A stretch of DNA of 64,000 nucleotides from Chelativorans sp. Marseille-P2723 (GTDB taxonomy: Bacteria > Pseudomonadota > Alphaproteobacteria > Rhizobiales > Rhizobiaceae): NCBI RefSeq assembly GCF_902809845.1, contig NZ_CADDWI010000008.1, forward strand, positions 1,054,001 through 1,118,000, written 5' to 3'. The notes beneath the pieces were generated by a model. The model had not been told where the DNA came from. It worked only from the letters and a program-made list of their open reading frames with translations, and did no database searches. Every line of letters starts with the position of its first letter. The stretch's first letter is position 1. The position numbers and the translations under genes are program-made. This document shows, piece by piece, positions 29,357-37,825 of the stretch.

Positions 29357-29806
29357 TTATCGATAGGGTGAAATGCAGTAGCGTCGTGGCCCGTTATAGG
29401 GCTGGAACGTATCAGTTCGCACATCATAGGAACGATAGCGACTCAGGCACCATTGAACGTGCGCGTCCGCGCGGTGAACGGGAGCAGCCTTCGACTGGCT
29501 GGACAGCACGCCTCCGATGATGGCGCCGGCTGCAAGGCCGCCAAGCAATGCCGCTGCGCTGTTGTCCCGCCTGTAGACACGATAACGAGGAGCGTGATGA
29601 CGATGCGGCCGGTAATGCCGGTGGCGTGGATATGCACGATGTGGTCTGTAATGCCGCCGCTCGCGATACTGTACATCAATAGCGTGCGTGGCGTTATCGG
29701 CAGCGATTGACGGCGCTCGGTGAATAGGCGCGGCTGCGGCAGGTGCGGGGGCTATAACGGGAAACGCCATAGCCGCCGCGCATAACATGGCGATGTGCTT
29801 TCTCAT
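29357..29806 (-). CDS. BA14K-family exported protein
   Basis: The 149-residue product has a signal peptide ([20 protein letters not shown]), a His/Arg/Tyr-rich segment of repeated HYRPHR-like units (about 50-90), a glycine-rich hydrophobic stretch [17 protein letters not shown] and the BA14K domain [19 protein letters not shown] through the C-terminus with two Cys. BA14K proteins were named from an immunoreactive Brucella protein; the molecular role is unclear. A GGAGATC ribosome site supports ATG 29806. Confidence 0.85.
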   Translation of the reverse strand: MRKHIAMLCAAAMAFPVIAPAPAAAAPIHRAPSIAADNATHAIDVQYRERRHYRPHRAYPRHRHYRPHRHHAPRYRVYRRDNSAAALLGGLAAGAIIGGVLSSQSKAAPVHRADAHVQWCLSRYRSYDVRTDTFQPYNGPRRYCISPYR

Positions 29807-30001
29807 CAAATGATCTCCTATAAGCCCCTTCAACTGGGAGTATAGGCGCAACGATGACAAGACCAAGGCAAGCTTGGTACCCATTTGGCAGCCAGAACGG
29901 TCTACGGCGTTAACCGGCGGCATCATGCCCGTTGTGGCGACGAGCAAATATCTTGGGCGCAGAAAGCGTTTCTAGTAACCGGTTACGTCTGCTGCGCTAC
30001 G

Positions 30002-31792
30002 TTAACCCGAGCTGTAGAACGAGGGGCTTTCTGCGCCCAGCCCGTCGTTCCCGTCATACACGGAGCCAAGCATGGAGGCATCCTTAGGTGGTGTCGCTCC
30101 AAGAAGGGTGCGGTTTCGCTTGCCCGTGTCGCGCATCCTTGCAACGATCGTCGCCAGGTCGAAATCGTCGATGGACAATCCTGCGGTATGTTCTTCGGCA
30201 CTGCCGCCGCCATCCTTTGCGCCTGGCAGTAGATCGTCCGGCAGTGTCTCGAATTTCATGCGCATTGTCGTTGCCACTCCGTCGCCAAAGGCGATTGCCT
30301 CCCGCTGGCTCATGGCAGAAAGGCCGGTCAGGGTGGAGGCTGCGGAATCTGCAATCGCCGAGCGGATGATTGCCTGGTCGTCCTCGTTGGCAAGGCGCAT
30401 CGCGAAGACGGTGGAGCATTGCGACAGCACGGTCGGGTCAAGCTCGACCGGTCGTTGGGTCACGACTCCTAGATAGCAACCGTATTTGCGACCTTCCTTG
30501 GCGATCCGCGAAAGAGCATGGCGTGTTGGCCCGAAGCCGAGTTGCGGATCGGCGGGCATGTAGCGGTGCGCTTCCTCGCATAAAAGCAGGAGCTTCAGTT
30601 TTCCTTCGCTCCACATTGTCAGGTCGAATGCAAGGCGGGCGAGGACGGAGCATACCGAATTCACCACCTCAGAGGGCAGGCCCGCCATTTCGAAGCAGGT
30701 TACCGGCCGCCCTTTGCTGGGCACGCGGAAAATTTGCCCAATGGTCTCGTGGATCGAATCCTCGATCAGGCGGGATGAGAACATGAAGCGATACCGCGGA
30801 TCGTTGATGGCTGCGTCGATCCGCGCGCGAAGCTGCCGGTAGTGCGGCCGGTCATTTTTGGCTTCGAGCTGGCCAATGCGCTCGTCGATCTCCCTTATCA
30901 CTTCAGCCATGCGGTAGGGCACCGGCGTGTCAGCCGTAAGGCTTCCATGGTTGCTGCTCCGCCTTAATCCACCTCCGCCGCTGGAACTGGCATAGGCGTA
31001 CTTCGCATGAGCGATGAGATCACGCAGAAGTTCCACTTCCTCGGTGACCGGGTCTCGACCGCGATAAAGAACCTCCACCAGCTCCTCCAGGCGAAAGAGC
31101 CAAAATGGCAGATCGAGCGTGCTGGTATCAATGCGTACCGAATATTCGGGCAGCGCAGCGGCGAATTCATTATGAGGGTCAAGGATAAGGACCCGCAGGT
31201 CCGGTCGGGAGGCAAGGGTCTTGCGAAGGAGTAGCGATACTGCAGTAGACTTGCCGACGCCCGTCGTGCCAACGAACGCGAAGTGGCGGTTCAGCGTCTC
31301 GTCGATTGCCAATGTGGCCTCGATTGTATTGTCCTGTGAAAGATGTCCGATCAGGATGGAGCGCTTGCCGCTGAGATCGTAGATCGCTCGCAAATCGTTT
31401 GCGCGGATGTGATGTGCGACCGCGCCAATATGCGGATATTCGCTGATGCCGCGGTCGAAAACCGGCTGGCCGTCAACGTCCCGCACTTCTCCGACCAGTT
31501 CAACGCTAACCATGATCGGGTTTGCGCTCTCTGCATCCCAGCGGCGCTGCGGACATTCCACGGCATAGATCAGACCAACGGTGCGTGCCTCGCCCAGATT
31601 GATGGAGATGATCTTGCCCACCGTCCAGGAGCCTGCGCGGGAGATCGCCTCGCTTTGAACGGTGGTGGCGATAATTGCTCGTGAACCGTCGCACTGGACG
31701 ACGTGCCCCAGGACTCGCTCGTGGGGCTGGTCTGCCGCTCGGCGTTCCTGCGATGTTCTTTCACCCGCATAGACATTCCGGCCCACATACAT
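30002..31792 (-). CDS. HerA-like ATPase (DUF87)
   Basis: The 596-residue protein has an N-terminal HAS-barrel-like domain (about residues 25-150) and a FtsK/HerA-type motor: Walker A GTTGVGKST (residues 175-183), DPHNEFAAAL after the first strand, Walker B LLLLCEEAHRYMP and a Q/R region YLGVVTQRPVELDP. Bacterial HerA-like proteins of this type act on DNA, sometimes with a NurA nuclease; no nuclease partner lies beside it, so the role is inferred from family only. GAGGGAG before ATG 31792. Confidence 0.85.
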   Translation of the reverse strand: MYVGRNVYAGERTSQERRAADQPHERVLGHVVQCDGSRAIIATTVQSEAISRAGSWTVGKIISINLGEARTVGLIYAVECPQRRWDAESANPIMVSVELVGEVRDVDGQPVFDRGISEYPHIGAVAHHIRANDLRAIYDLSGKRSILIGHLSQDNTIEATLAIDETLNRHFAFVGTTGVGKSTAVSLLLRKTLASRPDLRVLILDPHNEFAAALPEYSVRIDTSTLDLPFWLFRLEELVEVLYRGRDPVTEEVELLRDLIAHAKYAYASSSGGGGLRRSSNHGSLTADTPVPYRMAEVIREIDERIGQLEAKNDRPHYRQLRARIDAAINDPRYRFMFSSRLIEDSIHETIGQIFRVPSKGRPVTCFEMAGLPSEVVNSVCSVLARLAFDLTMWSEGKLKLLLLCEEAHRYMPADPQLGFGPTRHALSRIAKEGRKYGCYLGVVTQRPVELDPTVLSQCSTVFAMRLANEDDQAIIRSAIADSAASTLTGLSAMSQREAIAFGDGVATTMRMKFETLPDDLLPGAKDGGGSAEEHTAGLSIDDFDLATIVARMRDTGKRNRTLLGATPPKDASMLGSVYDGNDGLGAESPSFYSSG

Positions 31793-31864
31793 TCGAATAC
31801 TCCCTCGCCAGCAGCAAAGGGATAATGGCAGGGGGTTAAGGCCGCATAAGGAGGAATGGTTGAA

Positions 31865-31881
31865 AATGGTTGAACACCATT
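31865..31881. promoter_or_regulatory. Perfect inverted repeat AATGGT-N5-ACCATT
   Basis: A 6-bp perfect dyad with five central bases (TGAAC), midway between the divergent HerA-like and GGDEF genes. Its left arm is preceded by another GGTTGAAA unit, giving a short direct repeat. Likely operator position; regulator unknown. Confidence 0.4.
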
Positions 31882-31899
31882 AATATGCCGGCAACCAAG

Positions 31900-31914
31900 T
31901 TAAGGCACAACTAA
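31900..31914. promoter_or_regulatory. Near-consensus CtrA site before the diguanylate cyclase gene
   Basis: TTAAGGCACAACTAA has the TTAA-N7-TTAA form with one mismatch in the second half. It lies 42 bases before the GGDEF gene start. Confidence 0.3.
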
Positions 31915-31955
31915 GCCTCAATTCAGACATGATTTATTCATAATCGAGATCGTAC

Positions 31956-32747
31956 ATGGCACTGGAACGGGTGGCGCTTTTGGACGGCAAACTCAGCAAC
32001 TGGATTCGCCGCTTCCTGAAATTGCCGCTCTTCGTGCAGTGCACGGTTATCGTCGCCATCGCCGTGCTTGCTACCGCCAGCCTCACGCTGGCGTTTTACT
32101 ACGTCTTTTTCAGGGATCGCCTGGCGCTGGATCTCGTTCTGTCGATGGTGATTGCGGTGCTCGTTGGCTATCCGCTTTCTCGCGTGTTTCTGAAGCAGAC
32201 GGCACAGCTTATCAAGATGACGGACGAGCTGGAGCGTATATCCCGGATCGATGACCTCACGCAGCTTCTTAATCGCAGGAGCTTTTTTGCCGCGACGCAC
32301 AGCGAGATTGCAGGGGCGCAAGGAGAGGAGAGCGCCGGCGCGCTGCTGTTCATCGACGTTGATTACTTCAAGGCCTTGAACGATACGATGGGCCACTCCG
32401 CGGGAGATGCGGTGCTCGAGCGTTTTGGTACAGCCCTTTCCGCCTGTTTGCAGGAGGGCCAAATTGCCGGCCGTCTGGGCGGCGAGGAATTCGCCGTTTT
32501 CCTCCCATATATGGGCAAGGAAGAAGCCGGTCAGCTTTGCAAGAAGATAAGGGAGGAGATCTCGCTCATCCCGAAGGAACTGGGGTTGGAAGATTGGCGC
32601 CTTACCGTAAGCATCGGCGTGGCGGTACAAAGGACAGGGCAGAATCTGGAAGAGCTGCTGCGTTCCGCCGATCTCAGCCTATACAAGGCCAAGTTCCAAG
32701 GTCGAGACCGGACGGTCTATTTTCAGGATGCTGATCTAGCCGCCTAG
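31956..32747 (+). CDS. Membrane-anchored diguanylate cyclase (GGDEF)
   Basis: Makes cyclic di-GMP from two GTP. The 263-residue protein has two N-terminal membrane helices (CTVIVAIAVLATASLTLAFY; LVLSMVIAVLVGYPL), a short helix and one GGDEF domain: DDLTQLLNRRSFF, LLFIDVDYFKALNDTMGHSA and the active-site GRLGGEEFAVFLP. The RxxD inhibitory site five residues before GGEEF is absent (QEGQ here), so product inhibition by that route is not expected. No sensor domain is seen beyond the membrane part. Confidence 0.92.
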   Translation: MALERVALLDGKLSNWIRRFLKLPLFVQCTVIVAIAVLATASLTLAFYYVFFRDRLALDLVLSMVIAVLVGYPLSRVFLKQTAQLIKMTDELERISRIDDLTQLLNRRSFFAATHSEIAGAQGEESAGALLFIDVDYFKALNDTMGHSAGDAVLERFGTALSACLQEGQIAGRLGGEEFAVFLPYMGKEEAGQLCKKIREEISLIPKELGLEDWRLTVSIGVAVQRTGQNLEELLRSADLSLYKAKFQGRDRTVYFQDADLAA

Positions 32748-32795
32748 ATGGTGCTTGGTGCCTTTGGAGCCGATAGTCTTTTTACGCATTGTGCG

Positions 32796-32824
32796 TTGAC
32801 AGGCACAATTCCGCACCCTATTCT
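32796..32824 (+). promoter_or_regulatory. Sigma-70-type promoter of the ilv leader
   Basis: TTGACA (32796-32801), 17 bases, TATTCT (32819-32824). Initiation about seven bases on would fall at 32830-32833, virtually at the leader ATG. Confidence 0.75.
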
Positions 32825-32832
32825 TATGCGCT

Positions 32833-32886
32833 ATGAATAAGGTTATCATTCTCGTAGTAGGATTGCACATGGGCAAGGCGGCGTAG
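32833..32886 (+). CDS. ilvL: Branched-chain leader peptide, 17 aa (attenuation control)
   Basis: ATG 32833 to TAG 32886 encodes MNKVIILVVGLHMGKAA. Seven of the first eleven residues are Val, Ile or Leu, the amino acids whose synthesis the following ilvBH genes begin. A run of VIILVV codons would stall ribosomes when charged Ile/Val/Leu tRNAs are short. It is followed by competing hairpins and a U-rich terminator. There is no Shine-Dalgarno and the predicted transcript starts 0-3 bases before ATG, so translation is probably leaderless, as known for the trp leader of Sinorhizobium. Confidence 0.8.
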   Translation: MNKVIILVVGLHMGKAA

Positions 32887-32912
32887 CCGCCGGGCGAAAG
32901 CGGCTCATGTGC
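32864..32912 (+). promoter_or_regulatory. Nested leader hairpins (pause/antiterminator region)
   Basis: CACATG in the leader frame pairs with CATGTG near 32905-32911, enclosing GGCGGC-GTA-GCCGCC. An alternative pairing GCCGC...GCGGC also exists. These are the mutually exclusive folds expected of an attenuator; which one is the antiterminator cannot be settled by eye. Confidence 0.55.
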
Positions 32913-32919
32913 GAAAACA

Positions 32920-32944
32920 AGGCTCCTTCGGGGGCCTTTTTTAT
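32920..32944 (+). terminator. Attenuator terminator of ilvBH
   Basis: AGGCTCC-TTCG-GGGGCCT forms a 7-bp stem (one G-U) with a UUCG loop and is followed at once by TTTTTATT, the textbook form of an intrinsic terminator. It lies 55 bases before the ilvB start. Confidence 0.85.
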
Positions 32945-32998
32945 TGGCCTAAAGAGATTTATGGCGAACGACAACGGATCGAAGACTGGGTCAGAGTA

Positions 32999-34801
32999 AT
33001 GGAAGCACAAGCGGCGGCGCGACAGGGGCTGGAAATGAGCAGGCAAGAGATGACGGGCGCTGAAATGGTAGTTCAGGCGCTCAGGGACAATGGCGTCAAG
33101 CATATATTCGGCTATCCTGGCGGAGCGGTCCTGCCGATCTATGACGAGCTTTTCCAGCAGGAAGAAATCGAACACATCCTCGTTCGCCACGAGCAGGGGG
33201 CAGGCCACGCCGCGGAGGGCTATGCACGCTCAACCGGTAAGCCGGGTGTGATGCTCGTCACTTCTGGTCCTGGTGCCACCAACGCGGTCACGCCGCTTCA
33301 GGACGCCTTGATGGATTCGATCCCGCTCGTGTGCATCTCCGGTCAGGTTCCGACGACGCTTATCGGCTCCGATGGTTTTCAGGAATGCGACACTGTCGGC
33401 ATCACTCGGCCGTGCACCAAGCACAACTGGCTTGTGCGCAATGTCGATGAGCTTGCCGCCGTCTTGCACGAGGCTTTCCATGTTGCAACGACAGGACGGC
33501 CCGGGCCTGTTGTTGTCGATATTCCCAAGGATGTTCAGTTCGCACGCGGCATTTACACACCGCCGCAGACGGCGCCACGCACAAGCTACAATCCGCGTGT
33601 TGAGGGCGATCAGGAGAAGATCAGGGCAGCCATTCAACTCATGGCCAGCGCCAAGCGGCCAATCATCTACTCCGGCGGCGGGGTAGTGAATGCCGGACCG
33701 GAGGCAAGCCAGCTCCTGCGCGAACTGGTCGAGCTAACGGGCTTCCCGATCACCTCCACACTGATGGGGCTCGGCGCCTATCCGGCATCGGGAGCAAATT
33801 GGCTCGGGATGCTTGGCATGCATGGCACCTACGAAGCGAACATGGCCATGCACGGCTGTGACGTCATGCTTTGCATCGGTGCGCGTTTTGATGACCGCAT
33901 CACCGGCCGCGTGGATGCTTTCTCTCCCGGGTCTCGCAAGATCCACGTCGACATAGATGCGTCCTCCATTAACAAGAACGTCCACGTCGACATCCCCATC
34001 ATAGGGGACGCTGGGCGGGTGCTTGAGGACATGGTGCGGCTCTGGCGAGCGAATGTGAAAGCCGACAAGGCCGCCCTCAAGCCTTGGTGGGATGAAATCG
34101 CAAAATGGCGCGCGCGCGACTCACTGGCGTTCAAGCCGAATGACGATGTCATCATGCCGCAATACGCAATCCAGCGGCTTTACGAACTGACGAAGGATCG
34201 CAACACCTATATTACCACCGAGGTAGGGCAGCACCAGATGTGGGCCGCGCAGCATTTCGGCTTCGAGCAGCCCAACCGCTGGATGACTTCCGGCGGACTC
34301 GGCACTATGGGTTACGGCTTGCCGGCGGCGCTCGGCGTCCAGATCGCTCATCCGGATGCACTCGTCATCGATATTGCGGGAGACGCTTCGGTGCTGATGA
34401 CCATCCAGGAGATGAGCTCGGCCGTTCAGCATCGCGCGCCGATCAAGATCTTCATCCTCAACAACCAGTATATGGGCATGGTGCGCCAGTGGCAGCAACT
34501 CCTCCATGGCAACCGGCTTTCGCACTCCTACACCGAGGCGCTGCCGGATTTCGTGAAGCTGGCGGAAGCGTTTGGCTGCCACGGCATACGCTGCGAAAAA
34601 CCGGGCGAGCTAGACCAAGCCATCCATGAGATGATCGAGGTCGACAAGCCGGTGATTTTCGATTGCCGCGTGGCCAATCTTGCCAATTGCTTCCCCATGA
34701 TTCCCTCCGGCAAGGCGCACAATGAAATGCTCCTGCCTGACGAGGCGACGGACGAGGCAGTTGCCAACGCCATTGGTGAAGAAGGAAGGGCGCTGGTGTG
34801 A
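32999..34801 (+). CDS. ilvB: Acetolactate synthase large subunit
   Basis: ThDP enzyme of branched-chain amino acid synthesis. The 600-residue protein has the catalytic Glu in HEQGAGHAAEGYARSTG (Glu65), the FAD region with GARFDDRITGR, and the ThDP-binding motif DIAGDASVLMTIQEMSSAV ending ILNNQYMGMV. ATG 32999 is used; Met at 33035 (MSRQEMTGAEM) is also possible, and neither has a strong ribosome site. Controlled by the leader and attenuator just upstream; ilvH follows. Confidence 0.95.
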   Translation: MEAQAAARQGLEMSRQEMTGAEMVVQALRDNGVKHIFGYPGGAVLPIYDELFQQEEIEHILVRHEQGAGHAAEGYARSTGKPGVMLVTSGPGATNAVTPLQDALMDSIPLVCISGQVPTTLIGSDGFQECDTVGITRPCTKHNWLVRNVDELAAVLHEAFHVATTGRPGPVVVDIPKDVQFARGIYTPPQTAPRTSYNPRVEGDQEKIRAAIQLMASAKRPIIYSGGGVVNAGPEASQLLRELVELTGFPITSTLMGLGAYPASGANWLGMLGMHGTYEANMAMHGCDVMLCIGARFDDRITGRVDAFSPGSRKIHVDIDASSINKNVHVDIPIIGDAGRVLEDMVRLWRANVKADKAALKPWWDEIAKWRARDSLAFKPNDDVIMPQYAIQRLYELTKDRNTYITTEVGQHQMWAAQHFGFEQPNRWMTSGGLGTMGYGLPAALGVQIAHPDALVIDIAGDASVLMTIQEMSSAVQHRAPIKIFILNNQYMGMVRQWQQLLHGNRLSHSYTEALPDFVKLAEAFGCHGIRCEKPGELDQAIHEMIEVDKPVIFDCRVANLANCFPMIPSGKAHNEMLLPDEATDEAVANAIGEEGRALV

Positions 34802-34853
34802 GCGCCACCTTTTTCCTGATGGTTTGTCTATAAATTGCGAATCGAGAAACAGC

Positions 34854-35426
34854 ATGAATGCTCAATTTCAGCCTACTGGCTCCGCCTATTTCATCACCAG
34901 CGAGACGGAAAAGGACGAAAGGCGTACGCTTGCGGTCCTCGTCGATAACGAGCCGGGCGTACTGGCGCGCGTTATCGGTCTTTTTTCCGGCCGCGGGTAC
35001 AATATAGACAGCTTGACGGTCTCGGAAACCGAGCATGAACGGCATTTGTCGCGAATAACCATCGTCACCCGCGGCACACCACACGTGCTGGAGCAGATCA
35101 AACACCAGCTCGAGCGCATCGTGCCGGTCCACCGTGTGGTGGATCTTACCGTAGTTTCGCGGGATCGCGGGCAAGAGCGGCCGCTTGAGCGCGAGCTTGC
35201 CATGGTGAAAGTCAGCGGCACAGGCAATCACCGCGTCGAGGCGCTAAGGCTCGCAGATGCTTTTCACGCGCGGGTTATCGATGCCAATACGGAGCACTTC
35301 ATCTTCGAGATCACTGGCCGTGTCTCCAAGATCGAGCAGTTCATCGCAATCATGAAGCCGCTCGGCCTTGTCGAGGTCTGCCGGACGGGCGTTGCGGCCA
35401 TGAATCGCGGTCCGGAAGGGATGTAG
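34854..35426 (+). CDS. ilvH: Acetolactate synthase small (regulatory) subunit
   Basis: The 190-residue subunit confers valine feedback inhibition. Its ACT domain is visible as LAVLVDNEPGVLARVIGLFS and RGYNIDSLTVSETE, followed by the C-terminal domain with MVKVSGTGNHRVEALRLADA and GRVSKIEQFIAIM. It is separated from ilvB by 52 bases and shares its attenuated transcript. Confidence 0.95.
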   Translation: MNAQFQPTGSAYFITSETEKDERRTLAVLVDNEPGVLARVIGLFSGRGYNIDSLTVSETEHERHLSRITIVTRGTPHVLEQIKHQLERIVPVHRVVDLTVVSRDRGQERPLERELAMVKVSGTGNHRVEALRLADAFHARVIDANTEHFIFEITGRVSKIEQFIAIMKPLGLVEVCRTGVAAMNRGPEGM

Positions 35427-35507
35427 TTCTTCCATATCCGGTTGTTCAGGCAATCGGACTTCCGCTAAGCTTGCGTTCTTCCGCTTCTTCTTCTTCGGCG
35501 CTACGGA

Positions 35508-36122
35508 TCAGCGGGCGGCTGTCTTGAGTGCCTGCGCAAGATCGCCATATCCGGTAAAGCGACGTTCATAGGCAAGATCCAGAAGGCGGGCAGCATTCTG
35601 CGCCACCCTTTCGAGCGCAGGATCTTCCGTCTGGGCAAGATAGACAAGCTTTTCGTAATTGCCGAAGAAATCATTGATGAGTTCCGGGTGCCGGTCGAGG
35701 CCCAGTGGCTTCATGAAGAAGGCATCGAAGTGCCGGCAAAGGAAATCCGTCATGTAGAAGGCGGTCATGTCCGCTTCCTCATGAACGGCGAAAACCTCCA
35801 GTCCCTGATAGAAGGCGAAGCAGTGAGGGCCCGCAACGCGCTCCACTCCGTGACGTTCGCAAACCTGGTCGAGCGCGCCGCCAGTGCCGCAATCGGCATA
35901 GCCGACGAAGATATTTCGGTAGCCTTCAGCCTTCGCCCTCTCGATTGCTGCATCGAGGGCAGGGGGAATACGGTCAGGATAATAGTGGTAGTCGGCAGGC
36001 AGACAGGTCAGCTCCAGATGCTGCAACCCAAGCTGCTCGCGCAGCGCGAGCACTTCGCGGGCGATCATCCCGCAAGCAATGACCAGAACCTTTTCCGCAA
36101 TTGGGCGTTCGGAAATAGTCAT
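35508..36122 (-). CDS. DUF1638 protein, corrinoid-methyltransferase associated
   Basis: The 204-residue protein contains VLVIACGMIAREVLALREQL, the core ELTCLPADYHYYPDRIP and VGYADCGTGGALDQVCE. These match DUF1638, a family of unknown activity that keeps company with MttB-type methyltransferases and their corrinoid proteins. Three Cys and several Tyr/His in these motifs suggest metal or corrinoid contact, which is inference. The corrinoid protein gene lies upstream on the same strand; an entericidin-like gene diverges between them. Confidence 0.82.
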   Translation of the reverse strand: MTISERPIAEKVLVIACGMIAREVLALREQLGLQHLELTCLPADYHYYPDRIPPALDAAIERAKAEGYRNIFVGYADCGTGGALDQVCERHGVERVAGPHCFAFYQGLEVFAVHEEADMTAFYMTDFLCRHFDAFFMKPLGLDRHPELINDFFGNYEKLVYLAQTEDPALERVAQNAARLLDLAYERRFTGYGDLAQALKTAAR

Positions 36123-36165
36123 TTTTGTTTTCCTGCGCTGCGGCGCATATTTATGGAGGCCATAA

Positions 36166-36327
36166 ATGTCTACCGGCTTTTTCGTTCGCATTCTGGCGCT
36201 CATTGCCGTCATAGGTCTTGCAGCAGGCTGCGCTAACACCATTCGCGGTGTCGGCCAGGATACCGCCAACGTTGTGGATGCCACCCAGAGCGCAGGCGAA
36301 AACGTAGCGGATGCCGCGCAATACTAA
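36166..36327 (+). CDS. Entericidin-type small lipoprotein
   Basis: ATG 36166 after a perfect GGAGG (36155-36159) opens a 53-residue frame: MSTGFFVRILALIAVIGLAAGC, then NTIRGVGQDTANVVDATQS. The lipobox LAAGC (Cys22) and the GVGQDTxxV motif are those of the EcnA/EcnB family. In enterobacteria these form an antidote/toxin pair; in rhizobia a single gene is common and its function is unproven. It is inserted between DUF1638 and the corrinoid protein gene on the opposite strand. Confidence 0.88.
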   Translation: MSTGFFVRILALIAVIGLAAGCANTIRGVGQDTANVVDATQSAGENVADAAQY

Positions 36328-36380
36328 TCGAGGAACGCTTCCGGTTGCGCGCCGATAAAGTAGCGCAGCCCAGATTTCCG

Positions 36381-37079
36381 TCAGGCCGAGGCGGCAATAT
36401 TGTGCTTGCGCTTCATGAGCTCCTTGGCGGTCTCGACAGCTACGGCCGCATCGCGACAATAAGCATCTGCACCCACGGCCCTGCCGAATTCCTCGTTGAG
36501 CGGGGCCCCCCCGACCAGAACGATCAGGTCATCGCGGATGCCCTTTTCCTTAAGCGTGTCGATGACGACTTTCATGTAAGGCATGGTGGTCGTCAACAGG
36601 GCCGACATACCTATAATATCTGGCTCGTGCTTCTCGATGGCTTCCAGATAATTCTCGACGGGATTGTTGATGCCGAGGTCGATCACCTCGAAGCCGGCGC
36701 CTTCCATCATCATGCCGACGAGGTTCTTGCCAATATCGTGAATGTCGCCCTTGACGGTGCCGATGACCATCTTACCCTGCTTTGGCGCGCCGGTCTCTGC
36801 CAGCAACGGACGCAGGATCGACATGCCTGCCTTCATCGCATTAGCGGAAAGCAGCACCTCGGGCACGAAGAGGATGCCGTCACGGAAATCCTCGCCGACG
36901 ATGCGCATGCCCTCTACTAGCGCCTGGGTTAAGACATCATAGGGCAGCCAGCCCCGATCGAGCAGTATACGGGTGCCTTCCTCGATCTCCTCCTTCAGCC
37001 CGTCATAAAGGTCATCATGCATCTGCTGCACGAGTTCCTCATCGGAAAGCTCCGAAAGGATGATTTCATCATCGGACAT
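36381..37079 (-). CDS. Methyltransferase cognate corrinoid protein (MtbC/MttC type)
   Basis: The 232-residue protein carries a methyl group on its B12 cofactor between two methyltransferases. It has a helical cap (ALVEGMRIVGEDFRDGILFV, about 55-74) and a Rossmann B12-binding domain with the ligand motif GTVKGDIHDIGKNLVG (D-x-H-x-x-G, His about 114), GFEVIDLG and VLVGGAPLN. The natural partner is the MttB homologue at 38831. The two are on opposite strands with three unrelated genes between them. Confidence 0.92.
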   Translation of the reverse strand: MSDDEIILSELSDEELVQQMHDDLYDGLKEEIEEGTRILLDRGWLPYDVLTQALVEGMRIVGEDFRDGILFVPEVLLSANAMKAGMSILRPLLAETGAPKQGKMVIGTVKGDIHDIGKNLVGMMMEGAGFEVIDLGINNPVENYLEAIEKHEPDIIGMSALLTTTMPYMKVVIDTLKEKGIRDDLIVLVGGAPLNEEFGRAVGADAYCRDAAVAVETAKELMKRKHNIAASA

Positions 37080-37268
37080 TCACTTTGCTCCTGCGGTGCC
37101 CAAAATTGCCCCGTAAAATCTAGATAATCCGCTTACTGCAAGCTTCCATAGCCGAATTGCGACGCGATGCAAAAGGAAAGCGACCGGCATCGCTCAACGA
37201 CGCTATCAGCTCATGCATACGACCCTGTTTTTCAAGCAGAGGTGGTATTAACGTTGTGGGTACGCGCG

Positions 37269-37283
37269 TTAAGAAACGATTAA
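37269..37283. promoter_or_regulatory. CtrA-type site TTAA-N7-TTAA before the exported trio
   Basis: TTAAGAAACGATTAA matches the CtrA full-site consensus exactly, with flanking CG and GG. It lies 54 bases upstream of the first gene of the three-gene set, the usual distance for an activator at a -35 position. Confidence 0.6.
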
Positions 37284-37336
37284 GGATTTGGGTGCTAGTG
37301 AAGCCATTGCGGGGGCGAAGGCTTCAAGGAGCGACC

Positions 37337-37816
37337 ATGAAAAAGCCTTTCATCTCGACCGCCCTTTCTCCACTGTTCATCGTTGTAGCGCCCTTTTGCG
37401 CGAATGCTGCCACCGATGTCATTCCTTTTAGCGGAACGGTGGATGCAGTGTGCTCCATTATGGTCGACACGCCGGGTGTGATGGTGGTCGACGTCGCGCA
37501 TACGGAACTAAGCACCCAGCAGCCCGGAGGGGCCGCGGGTGTGGCCACCATCGAGACCTCGAATGCAAGCTTCAGCGTTTCGGCCGCAACTCCCGTTTCG
37601 TTCACTTCAGCGCCTGCCGGCGGAGATAACGACGTCACCTTTGCCACCTTTTATAATGCAAGCGGAGCGACGACGCTGTCCAACATTGCCGGTGACACCC
37701 CATCACCGCTTGAACAGGGAATCACCACAGTTTCCGTGGATCTGGCGGCAACAAAGGCAAGCGGGACCTTCCCCGAAGGCAACTATGCTGCAGATGTCGT
37801 GGTGACCTGCGAATAG
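37337..37816 (+). CDS. Exported fimbrial-subunit-like protein
   Basis: The 159-residue product has a signal peptide (FISTALSPLFIVVAPFCANA) and a mature part of about 135 residues, beta-rich in composition (Val, Thr, Ser, Ala) with few charges. Exactly two Cys lie in the mature part, one near the start (GTVDAVCSI) and one at the end (YAADVVVTC), as in pilin-like immunoglobulin folds of the spore-coat-U/Csu group. I cannot assign the family with certainty. AAGGAGC precedes the ATG. First gene of the trio; the next gene starts 9 bases later. Confidence 0.7.
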   Translation: MKKPFISTALSPLFIVVAPFCANAATDVIPFSGTVDAVCSIMVDTPGVMVVDVAHTELSTQQPGGAAGVATIETSNASFSVSAATPVSFTSAPAGGDNDVTFATFYNASGATTLSNIAGDTPSPLEQGITTVSVDLAATKASGTFPEGNYAADVVVTCE

Positions 37817-37825
37817 GAGCCCCTG

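Noticed and set aside
36166-36327. Entericidin toxin-antidote pair
   Set aside because: Only one entericidin-type frame is present; no second small lipoprotein lies beside it.
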